Assembly (NCBI GenBank): GCA_903911145.1
Contig: CAIWCD010000044.1
Location: 57,493-121,492 of the forward strand
Direction of reading: 5' to 3'
Length of the DNA: 64,000 nucleotides
Source: an uncultured delta proteobacterium
Lineage (GTDB): Bacteria; Myxococcota; Myxococcia; Myxococcales; 40CM-4-68-19
Made by a program: the position numbers and the translations under genes. Below, piece by piece: positions 48,626-56,574 of this stretch (the stretch's first letter is position 1; each line of letters begins with the position of its first letter). Below the pieces are notes generated by a model. The model saw only the letters and a list, made by a program, of their open reading frames with translations. It was not told where the DNA came from and made no database searches.

Positions 48626-51600
48626 GAGCGCTTCTCCTTGCTGGGCGCGGCCTCGACGCTTCCGGTGCGCGCGAGCTTGCCCCATCCGACGGTGAAGCCG
48701 GAGAGCGCACTCCAGATCGATTTCGCCAGCGCGACCCAGAGCAGTTGCCGATAGACGATGCGCTGGATGAAGAGCCCGATCAGCAGCCGCAGGTCTTCCC
48801 CTTCGAGGAGAACGGCAGCGGTCGAGAGCAGCAGATCGAGTGCGAAGAAGAGCAGGTAGTAGGCGACGACCTCGCTCTGCCGACCGCGCACGAGCGAGAC
48901 GACGAGGAGCAGATCGACCACCGGCGCGATCAGCGGGACGAGGAATTGATAGATGGCGAACGTCGGGAGGATGAGCCATCCGAGCACGCCACCGCTCGGT
49001 CGGAAGAGCCGATGCTTGTATTTCCAGCAGGCCTGCAGGACGCCATACGTCCATCGATAGCGCTGCTTGAGCAGTGCCCGCGCGGTCTCCGGCGCTTCGG
49101 TGTAGGCGAGCGCGCGGTCTGCGTAGACGATCCGGTGCCCCGCCGCGATCAGGCGCAGCGTGAGGTCGGTGTCCTCGGCGAGCGTGTCCTCGTGGAACCC
49201 TTGCGCATCGAGGACCGCCTGGCGCCGCCACGCGCCGACCGCGCCCGGCACAACGGGGACCGCGCCGCAGAGATCCCAGGCTCGCCGCTCGAGGTTCTGC
49301 GCCGTGACGTATTCGAGCGCTTGCCAGCGCGTGAGGCGATTGACGCGATTGCCGACCTTCGCGTTGCCAGCAACGGCGGCGATGCCCGGCCCGGTGACCG
49401 GATTGGCGAACGGCGCCGCGAGGTGCGCGCAGGTATCGGGCGCGAAGAGGGTGTCGCTGTCGAGCGCGACGACGATCTCGCCGCGCGCTTCGCGAAAGCC
49501 CAGGTTGAGCGCCGAGGCCTTGCCTCCGTTGGGCTTGGTGAGCACGCGCACGCGCGGATTTCCCTCGAACCGTTCGCGCAGCACGGCCAGCGTGCGGTCG
49601 GTGGAGCCGTCGTCGACGCAGACCACCTCGAGCACGGGCGGTTCCTGGGCGAGCAGCGAATCGACCGTGCGGCAGATGACCTTTTCTTCGTTGTAGCCGG
49701 GCACGACCACGGAGACGGTGATCGGACCCGGGCCCTCGCGAAGAGCTGGAGCGCGCCGGGCGCGGCCCGCCTGCAAGGGCGCCGCGATCGCGAGGACCAC
49801 TCCGCGCAGGGCGAGCAGGCCGATGGCGATCGCGAACGCAGTGCCGAGGAGCGAAGCGATCGACGAGAGAACGATGAACACGATCGAGTCTCCCGCGGCG
49901 ACAATCTGGTCCGTGGCCGCATGGGGCGCGGGCGGGAGCAGCTCCGCGCGGGTCATTCCAGTCAGCTCGCTGGGATCGACGACGCGGATCCCCTGCTTCG
50001 CGAGCCCATCGAGAATCAGCGGAAGCGCGGCCACCGTGGCGCGCCGATCGCCACCGCCGTCATGGAGAAGAATGACGCTGCCGTCCTTCGCCTGCGCGAG
50101 AACGCGCTTCGCAATCTCCTGCGGATCGCGCTGCGAGAAGTCCTCCGGGTCGATGTCGAGGCCGAGCACCAGGTAGTTCGCCGCCGCAGCGCGCGCGATC
50201 ACCTCGGCCTGCGCCGGCTCATCGAGCGAGCCGTCTGAGTAGTAGGGCGGCCGCATCAGGCGCGGATGCACGCCGCTGAGCCACTCGAGCAATCGCTCGG
50301 TCGCGTTGAGCTCGAGATCGAATCGCAGAGGCGAGACGAGCGACATCTCGGGATGCATGAACGTGTGGTTGCCGATCAGATGACCGTCGGCGATCTCGCG
50401 CCGGACCAGCGCAGGATGGGCCTGCGCATTTTCGCCAATCAGAAAGAAGGCCGCGTGCAGCTTGCGCGCCGAGAGGATGTCGAGGATCGGCGGCGTCCAG
50501 GCGTCGTCGGGGCCGTCGTCGAACGTGAGCGCGACTTTCCCTGCTGGGTGCCCGCCGCGCCGCTCGAGAATCCAGCCCGAGGGGTACTGGTTGTACTCAA
50601 CCTTCGCGAGCGTTCCATCCGCCGCGAACGTCACCGTGCGGCGCCCCGGCTGCGGCGCCCCCTTGATCGTGATGAGCTCACCCTCGCCTGCGAGCTGCAC
50701 ATCGGATGGGTCGTTGGCGATCACCCCATCGAGATGCTCGCTCACGTGGGCCGGGTCGAACGCCCGCGGCGCAGGCGCGTGAGAGAAGAGGTCGAACAGC
50801 TTGGGATCCTCCGCGCCCAGCCGCCAAACAGCGGCGCCACGAAGCTGGAACTGCTCGAGCGCCTGCAGCTGCGCGAGCGAGGCGGGTGCATCGAGGAAAT
50901 GCACCGCGTGCTTCTCGTGCGTCTCGTCGTCGTCGTAGGAGAACGACGAGCTCTTCGTCGTCGCATCCCAATCGATCGGCACTTCATTTTCGCGGGCGAG
51001 AGCGAGCGCCTGGGCGTAGCCGAGCTCCTCTCCTTCGCGCGCGGTGTCGCCATCGGCATCGAGCGGCCAGTCGTAGCCGTAGGCGCCGAGTGCAACGACG
51101 AGCTTCTCGGCCGGCACCAGCGCAAGCCACGCCGCAGCGCTCGCGGCCACGGTGCGCGGCGTCGCGATGGGTCCGGGATTGTCGGTCGAGGCGTGCTCGT
51201 CGTAGGCCATCAGCACGAGGAAGTCGCTCGCCGCCGCGAGGTGGGCCGCGAACATTCCCTTCGGATCGGGAGGGACATCGACGGTGACGAGAAAGCCGCG
51301 CGGATGCAGCTCGGCCCACAGCGCGTCGACGAAGAGAGAGAAGTCTCGCTGGTCCTGCGGCTCGAGCTCTTCGAGATCGAGGTTGATGCCCGCGTAGCCG
51401 TGCTCTTCGCAGAGTTCGGCGAGCTTGCGTGCACTGGCTTTTCGCGCCTCGTCCGAAGAGAAGAGCGGCAGGGCCAGTGCGCGCGAGAAGCCGCTGTCGT
51501 CTGCGTTGCTCACCGTGGGCACGAGCTCGAGATGCACCGCCGCGTCGCGGATGCGCGGGTCTTCATTGACCGAGAACGTTCCGTCTGCGTGCGCGCGGAT

Positions 51601-51999
51601 CCACTCTGGCATCGCGTGCGTGAGCTGCTCCTCGTGAGCCTGCAGCGACTTCAGCGAGCTGGGATCCCAGTTGACGACGAAGCCCGCCAGCACCGGCTGC
51701 GGTGCGCTCACCGTGAGCCGTTTCTTCTGCGCGGCCTTCGCCTGCTCCAGCAGCCCAGCGAGGCGCGCGCTCTCCTTCTTGAAGAGCGCCTCGCGGGCCT
51801 TCTGCTCGGTTTGCGTGCCTGGCGCTGGTGCGCTGCTTCGGCCTGCCGGCGCGGGCTCCTGCGCGGCGATCGCGTGCTCGCGCGGAATCATCGAGACGAC
51901 GAATGCGGCCAGAGAAGCGATCGCCACGACCGCGCCCAGAGCGGTCGCCAGCTTGATTGCGCGCGCGCGCCGGCCTGTCTCGTCTCGAAAAACGGTCAT
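48622..51999 (-). CDS. GH18-polysaccharide deacetylase-GT2 glycan synthase
   Basis: A protein of about 1125 residues. An N-terminal TM (about 16-36) precedes a GH18-like hydrolase domain (about 105-435; YAGINLDLEELEPQD, VLMAYDEHAS), then a NodB polysaccharide deacetylase (about 500-690; VALTFDDGPDDAWTPP, GNHTFMHPE, RPPYYSDG). After a TM (about 720-750) comes an inverting GT2 processive synthase (VSVVVPGYNEEKVICRTVDSLL, CVDDGSTDRT, ALDSDTLFAPDT, AEDTDLTLRL, KQRYRW = QxxRW) with several C-terminal TMs. Such trifunctional proteins make and trim partially deacetylated N-acetylglucosamine-type polymers (PNAG/chitooligosaccharide-like). ATG 51999 is chosen by homology to the N-terminal TM; the longer ORF to 52137 lacks support. 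Confidence 0.9.
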   Translation of the reverse strand: MTVFRDETGRRARAIKLATALGAVVAIASLAAFVVSMIPREHAIAAQEPAPAGRSSAPAPGTQTEQKAREALFKKESARLAGLLEQAKAAQKKRLTVSAPQPVLAGFVVNWDPSSLKSLQAHEEQLTHAMPEWIRAHADGTFSVNEDPRIRDAAVHLELVPTVSNADDSGFSRALALPLFSSDEARKASARKLAELCEEHGYAGINLDLEELEPQDQRDFSLFVDALWAELHPRGFLVTVDVPPDPKGMFAAHLAAASDFLVLMAYDEHASTDNPGPIATPRTVAASAAAWLALVPAEKLVVALGAYGYDWPLDADGDTAREGEELGYAQALALARENEVPIDWDATTKSSSFSYDDDETHEKHAVHFLDAPASLAQLQALEQFQLRGAAVWRLGAEDPKLFDLFSHAPAPRAFDPAHVSEHLDGVIANDPSDVQLAGEGELITIKGAPQPGRRTVTFAADGTLAKVEYNQYPSGWILERRGGHPAGKVALTFDDGPDDAWTPPILDILSARKLHAAFFLIGENAQAHPALVRREIADGHLIGNHTFMHPEMSLVSPLRFDLELNATERLLEWLSGVHPRLMRPPYYSDGSLDEPAQAEVIARAAAANYLVLGLDIDPEDFSQRDPQEIAKRVLAQAKDGSVILLHDGGGDRRATVAALPLILDGLAKQGIRVVDPSELTGMTRAELLPPAPHAATDQIVAAGDSIVFIVLSSIASLLGTAFAIAIGLLALRGVVLAIAAPLQAGRARRAPALREGPGPITVSVVVPGYNEEKVICRTVDSLLAQEPPVLEVVCVDDGSTDRTLAVLRERFEGNPRVRVLTKPNGGKASALNLGFREARGEIVVALDSDTLFAPDTCAHLAAPFANPVTGPGIAAVAGNAKVGNRVNRLTRWQALEYVTAQNLERRAWDLCGAVPVVPGAVGAWRRQAVLDAQGFHEDTLAEDTDLTLRLIAAGHRIVYADRALAYTEAPETARALLKQRYRWTYGVLQACWKYKHRLFRPSGGVLGWLILPTFAIYQFLVPLIAPVVDLLLVVSLVRGRQSEVVAYYLLFFALDLLLSTAAVLLEGEDLRLLIGLFIQRIVYRQLLWVALAKSIWSALSGFTVGWGKLARTGSVEAAPSKEKRS

Positions 52000-52160
52000 C
52001 GCTCTTTCGTCCGATCCGTCTTGCTCTGTCGGGGTTTCGAAACGAGACCCGCGACGCTTCACTTTGCGACCCTGCGCCCACTTCATAGGGCAGTTCGCGC
52101 TTTCCGTTGCACCCCGCGTGCCGCAAGTTGCCCACAATGCAGTCGTGCTAGAGAGCCGCG

Positions 52161-53267
52161 ATGCACGATGATCTGGAGCAGCGCAAGGCGCAGCACCTCG
52201 ATCTCGCGATGCGGGCCGAGAGCGAGCCTGGCACCGACACGCTCTTATCCTGCGTGCGGCTCGTCCATTGCGCGCTGCCGGAGCTTGCGCTCAACCAGAT
52301 CGATCTCTCGGCGAAGCTGTGCGGCAAGGCGCTGCGCGCGCCGATCATGATCGTCGGGATGACGGGCGGAACCGAGCGCGCGGGGAAGATCAATCGCGAG
52401 CTGGCGCAGCTGGCAGAGGAGGAGGGCGTCGCGTTCGGCGTCGGGTCGATGCGCGCGGTGCTGCACGATCCTGCAGCGATTGAGACCTTCTCGGTGAAGC
52501 CTGCGCGGCCGCCGCTCCTGATGGCGAATCTCGGTGCGCAGCAACTGGTGCAGACCCCCGCGGCCGCACGCAGCCTGATCGAGCAGCTCGGCGCAGATGG
52601 AATCTGCATCCACTTGAATGCGGCACAGGAGCTGGTGCAGGCCGAGGGTGATCGCGATTTTCGCGGCTGCCTCGATGCGATCGGCGTTCTGGCGCAGGAG
52701 CTCGGCGAGCGGCTGATCGTCAAGGAGACCGGCTGCGGGATCTCGCCGCAAGTGGCGCGCATGCTGGTCGCGCGCGGCGTGAGGACGCTCGACGTGAGCG
52801 GCGCGGGCGGGACGAGCTGGACGCGTGTCGAGGAGATGCGCGCGGTCGGCGCCCGCGAGAGGGCGCTCGGGGCGCTGCTTTCGCAGTGGGGGATTCCGAC
52901 GGCTGCCGCGCTCGGTTCGGTTCGCAGTGCCCTGGACCTCCAGACCGCTCCAGGCGCGGGCGAGCGCGTTTCGCTGATCGCTTCAGGCGGCGTGCGGACC
53001 GCGCTCGATGCGGCGCGCGCGATTGCTCTGGGCGCCGACGTGGTCGGGCTCGCGCTGCCATTTCTGCGCGCGCACCAGACGGGCGGAATCGAGGCCGCGC
53101 GAGAGTCTCTGCGCGCTCTCGTCGAGGCGCTGCGGGCGATCGCGCTGCTCTGCGGCGCTCCCAGCCTTGCCGCGCTGCGAGCGGCTCCGCGCGTGATCGA
53201 GCAGCCGCTCGCGTCCCATCTGGCCCAGCTGTCGCGCGTGCCGGTGAGCGGCTCGGTGGCGCGGTGA
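52161..53267 (+). CDS. fni: Isopentenyl-diphosphate delta-isomerase, type 2
   Basis: A 368-residue FMN- and NAD(P)H-dependent IDI-2 that interconverts IPP and DMAPP. Residues APIMIVGMTGGTERAGKINREL, FGVGSMRAVL, LLMANLGAQQLVQ (FMN/phosphate binding), ICIHLNAAQELVQAEGDRDF, IVKETGCGIS and LDVSGAGGTSWTRVE (substrate and FMN loops), and SGGVRTALDAARAIALGADVVGLALPFL complete the TIM barrel. It starts at ATG 52161 with GAGAG upstream. The stop overlaps the next gene (GTGA). First gene of the mevalonate operon. Confidence 0.95.
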   Translation: MHDDLEQRKAQHLDLAMRAESEPGTDTLLSCVRLVHCALPELALNQIDLSAKLCGKALRAPIMIVGMTGGTERAGKINRELAQLAEEEGVAFGVGSMRAVLHDPAAIETFSVKPARPPLLMANLGAQQLVQTPAAARSLIEQLGADGICIHLNAAQELVQAEGDRDFRGCLDAIGVLAQELGERLIVKETGCGISPQVARMLVARGVRTLDVSGAGGTSWTRVEEMRAVGARERALGALLSQWGIPTAAALGSVRSALDLQTAPGAGERVSLIASGGVRTALDAARAIALGADVVGLALPFLRAHQTGGIEAARESLRALVEALRAIALLCGAPSLAALRAAPRVIEQPLASHLAQLSRVPVSGSVAR

Positions 53268-55324
53268 GCATCGTCTCGGTGAGCGGGATGCCGCGGCTGC
53301 GCACGTCGGCGGCCGGCAAGGTGATCCTGCTCGGTGAGCACGCGGTGGTGTACGGCCAGCCTGCGCTCTGTGCGGCTCTCCCGCGACGGGTCCATCTCGA
53401 GCTGCACGATCTGCGAGGGCATCCCGGTGCCGGCCTGCGCGTCGTCATGCAGGGGCCGGATGCGCCTGCGGAGCTCGTCGCGGCGATCGAAGAGATGGCG
53501 CGCGAAGTCGGCATCGTGCCGCAGCTCGAGGTTCGTGTGACGAGCGAGATCCCGCTCGGGGGTGGTCTGGGCAGCTCGGCCGCGCTGGGCGTGGCTCTGG
53601 CGCGCGCGCTCACGCAGCTTGCAGGTCGCAGCTGCAGTTCCGATGAGGCCGCGCACCTCGCGCTGATGGTCGAGCGGCGATTCCACGGCGCGCCCTCGGG
53701 AGTGGATCCGGCCATCTCCGCGCGCGAAGGGATGATCCTCTTCACGCGCAGTCCGCTCGGCAGTGCGGCCCCGGCGCAGATCCGCGCGATCGCTCCTCTT
53801 GCGCCGCTCCACCTCGTCGTCGCGCTCAGCGGGATCGCGCGCGGGACCAAGCGCGAAGTGCTCTCGCTGCAGAGTCGCCGGGATGCTCGGCCGGCGCTCC
53901 ACGATTCACTCTTCGCCTCGCTCGGTGATCTTGCGCGCGGCGGTGCGGACGCAGTGGAGAAGGGCGATCTCGTCGATCTCGGACTGCGCTTCGATGCTGC
54001 TCATGGCCTGCTCGCGGCTCTCGGTGTCTCCTGTGCGGAGCTCGACGAGCTGGTGCAGCGGATGAAGCGGGCCGGCGCGTTGGGCGCGAAGCTGACGGGC
54101 GCGGGCGGCGGCGGCGCGGCGATCGGGCTCGCACAGGATGCTTCGCAAGCGGAGGCGATCTGCGAGGAGCTCTCGCGCGCCGGCATCGAATCGTTCTCGG
54201 CCGCTCTGGGCGCGGGTGAGATGCGCGCGGGTCGCGAAGTGGAGCGCGGCGCACGGCTGGCCATTCAACCCCGTGGTTCTCGCTTTTCCGTGCGTGATGC
54301 GGCAGCGGATGCGCCAGTGGCCGAGCCCCTGCGCGCAAGGCCCCGGGCGGCACGCTGGGCGGTTGCCGAGGCGCACGCGAACATCGCGCTGGTGAAGTAT
54401 TGGGGCAAGCGCGACGAAGCGTTGCTGCTGCCCGAGGCTGCCTCGTTCAGTCTCGCGCTCGATGCGCTGCGAACGGTGACGCGGGTCGAGCTCGATGCTC
54501 CTCGCGATGAGCTCTGGCTCGACGGGAAAGCTGCCTCTGCGAAGGAGCTTTTGCGGGCGCGCGCGCTGCTCGATGCGGCGGGGATCTCGTCGCCTGCGCG
54601 GATCGAATCGCGCAACGAGTTTCCGACGGGGGCAGGGCTTGCCTCGAGTGCGAGCGGCTTCGCGGCGCTCGCGGTTGCGGCGTCGGCGGCTGCGGGAACG
54701 CCCCGGACTCTGCGTGAGTTGTCCGCGCTCGCCCGCCTGGGGAGCGGCTCAGCGGCGCGCAGCGTGCCGGGAGGCTGGGCGGTCTGGCGCGACGAATCTG
54801 CCGAACAGGTCTTCTCTCCCTCTCATTGGGACGTGCGGATGGTGGTCGCGGCCTGTGCGGCGGGGCCCAAAGAGATCTCGTCGCGCGATGGCATGCGCAG
54901 CACGCAGGAGAGCTCGCCGTATCACGCGGCCTTCATCGCGCAGTGCGGCCGCGACCTGCCGCGCGCGCTCTCTGCCGTGGCGTCGCGCGATCTCTCCGTG
55001 CTCGGGCCGATCGCCGAGAGCAACGCGCTGCGCATGCACGCGGACGCGCTCGCCGCGGATCCTCCCATTCTCTACTGGCTGCCCGCGACGGTGGCTTGTC
55101 TGCAGCGGATCTCTCGCCTTCGCGCCGAGGGAATCCTTGCCTTTGCAACCATCGATGCCGGGCCGCACGTCGTGGCGCTCTGTGCGGCGACAGATGCGGA
55201 AGTCGTGCGTGCGGCTCTCTCCTCGATCGCGGGAGTCGAGCGGGCGTTCATCTGCGCGCCGGCCGGTGGCGCTCGCGTTCTCGAGGGAAGTGCTGCGGTG
55301 CTGCCCGATCTGGACGAGCCATGA
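53264..55324 (+). CDS. Mevalonate kinase-diphosphomevalonate decarboxylase fusion
   Basis: A 686-residue fusion of two GHMP-fold enzymes. Residues about 9-325 are mevalonate kinase: SAAGKVILLGEHAVVYGQPA, EIPLGGGLGSSAALGVALARA (ATP loop), GAPSGVDPAIS and LTGAGGGGAAIG. Residues about 355-686 are diphosphomevalonate decarboxylase: AHANIALVKYWGKRDEALLLP, GLASSASGFAALAVAAS, GSGSAARS, and FATIDAGPHVVALCA with the catalytic Asp (TIDAGP). Both active-site sets are intact, so one polypeptide probably catalyses the first and third ATP-dependent steps. GTG 53264 overlaps the fni stop (GTGA). The phosphomevalonate kinase that acts between them is encoded directly downstream. Confidence 0.92.
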   Translation: MSIVSVSGMPRLRTSAAGKVILLGEHAVVYGQPALCAALPRRVHLELHDLRGHPGAGLRVVMQGPDAPAELVAAIEEMAREVGIVPQLEVRVTSEIPLGGGLGSSAALGVALARALTQLAGRSCSSDEAAHLALMVERRFHGAPSGVDPAISAREGMILFTRSPLGSAAPAQIRAIAPLAPLHLVVALSGIARGTKREVLSLQSRRDARPALHDSLFASLGDLARGGADAVEKGDLVDLGLRFDAAHGLLAALGVSCAELDELVQRMKRAGALGAKLTGAGGGGAAIGLAQDASQAEAICEELSRAGIESFSAALGAGEMRAGREVERGARLAIQPRGSRFSVRDAAADAPVAEPLRARPRAARWAVAEAHANIALVKYWGKRDEALLLPEAASFSLALDALRTVTRVELDAPRDELWLDGKAASAKELLRARALLDAAGISSPARIESRNEFPTGAGLASSASGFAALAVAASAAAGTPRTLRELSALARLGSGSAARSVPGGWAVWRDESAEQVFSPSHWDVRMVVAACAAGPKEISSRDGMRSTQESSPYHAAFIAQCGRDLPRALSAVASRDLSVLGPIAESNALRMHADALAADPPILYWLPATVACLQRISRLRAEGILAFATIDAGPHVVALCAATDAEVVRAALSSIAGVERAFICAPAGGARVLEGSAAVLPDLDEP

Positions 55325-56505
55325 CGGGGCCATCCGCTCCTCTGCGCGAGGGTGAAGTCCGGCTCTCTGCGCCGGGCAAGCTGATGCTCGCGGGCGAGTA
55401 CGCCGTGCTCGCGCCGGGGCGGGCAGCTCTCGTCGCTGCGGTCGATCGCCATCTGCGCCTCTCTGTGCGCCCCTCGGCAGACGCCACGGTGGAACTCTGG
55501 CATCGCCCATCGTTCGTGGCGCTGGTGGGCGAGCTGACTGGCGAGATCAATCGGCCGGTGCGCTGGATCGGCGATGTTCCGGAGGAGTTGCGTTTCGCGG
55601 CGCGCGCGACCGAGCTGGGCCTGCGCCTCTGCGCCGAGGAGGGACGTGTGCTCGCCGGCTTCTACGCGACGTTCGAGAACGACTTCGAACTCTTCGCGCC
55701 ATCGGACGTGGTGACCGAGCCGCCGACGCCGCACGCAAAGCCCGGCCTCGGCGGGAGCGCTGCCGCCTCGGTGCTCGCAGTGCGCGCCGCCTGCCTCGCG
55801 CAGCAGCGTCCACTCTCTCCCGCAGAGACGCTCGCGCTCGCCTCCGCCTCGCACTGGATTGAGCAGGGCGGCAGCGGCAGCGGCGCCGATGTGGCTGCAG
55901 CCGCTCTCGGCGGCGCGCTCGAGGTGCGCATGCTGCGTGCGCGTCTTCCTCCCGATGAACTCTGGGCGCTCCCAGCCCGCGCCATTCTCGCCGAGCCGCT
56001 CATCGAGGCGCATCCGCTCCCTCTGCCCGAGGACCTGCGCCTGGTCGCGGTCTGGACCGGGGAGTCTTCCGATACGCGCGTGCTGGTTCGGGCCGTGCGC
56101 GAGTTCGGCGCGGTAAACGCTGCGCTCTTTGAGGCCTGCGTGACGCGCATCTCTGCGTGCGTCGAATCTCTCCGGACCGCACTGGGCGCGGCTGCGCGCG
56201 ATTCCAGTTCGGACGATGCCCGCGAATCCGCGCTCGATGCCGTCCGCGAAGCTGCGGCTGCGATGGCCGCTCTCGGCGAAGAAGCGCAGGCCCCGATCAT
56301 CACACCCGCACTGGTCGTGATCGCCGCGCTCGCCTCTGCGGTGGGCTGCGCGGCCAAGCCCAGCGGTGCCGGCGGCGGAGATTGCGCCGTCCTGTTTGCA
56401 TTCGGAGATGCGGCGCAGAGTCGCGCCCTCCAGCTTCTGCGCACACGCGAACTGCAAGCGGTCTCCCTCTCGATCGCGCCGCACACGCCCGAGTTGCTCA
56501 GCTGA
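55321..56505 (+). CDS. Phosphomevalonate kinase
   Basis: A 394-residue GHMP kinase of the phosphomevalonate kinase type that converts mevalonate-5-P to mevalonate-5-PP. Motifs: LSAPGKLMLAGEYAVLAPGRAALVAAVDRHLR at the N-terminus, PGLGGSAAASVLAVRAACLA (ATP loop, about 140-159), QGGSGSGADVAAAALGGAL, and AKPSGAGGGDCAVLFAF near the C-terminus. It starts at ATG 55321, overlapping the fusion stop (ATGA), which supports a single operon. HMG-CoA synthase and reductase are not in the window, so the upper mevalonate pathway must lie elsewhere. Confidence 0.92.
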   Translation: MTGPSAPLREGEVRLSAPGKLMLAGEYAVLAPGRAALVAAVDRHLRLSVRPSADATVELWHRPSFVALVGELTGEINRPVRWIGDVPEELRFAARATELGLRLCAEEGRVLAGFYATFENDFELFAPSDVVTEPPTPHAKPGLGGSAAASVLAVRAACLAQQRPLSPAETLALASASHWIEQGGSGSGADVAAAALGGALEVRMLRARLPPDELWALPARAILAEPLIEAHPLPLPEDLRLVAVWTGESSDTRVLVRAVREFGAVNAALFEACVTRISACVESLRTALGAAARDSSSDDARESALDAVREAAAAMAALGEEAQAPIITPALVVIAALASAVGCAAKPSGAGGGDCAVLFAFGDAAQSRALQLLRTRELQAVSLSIAPHTPELLS

Positions 56506-56574
56506 CCGCAATGGCAGTCCCGCTCGCCGACTCCGCTTGACCCTCTTCGCCCAAGCCCACAGAGTCCACCGCCC

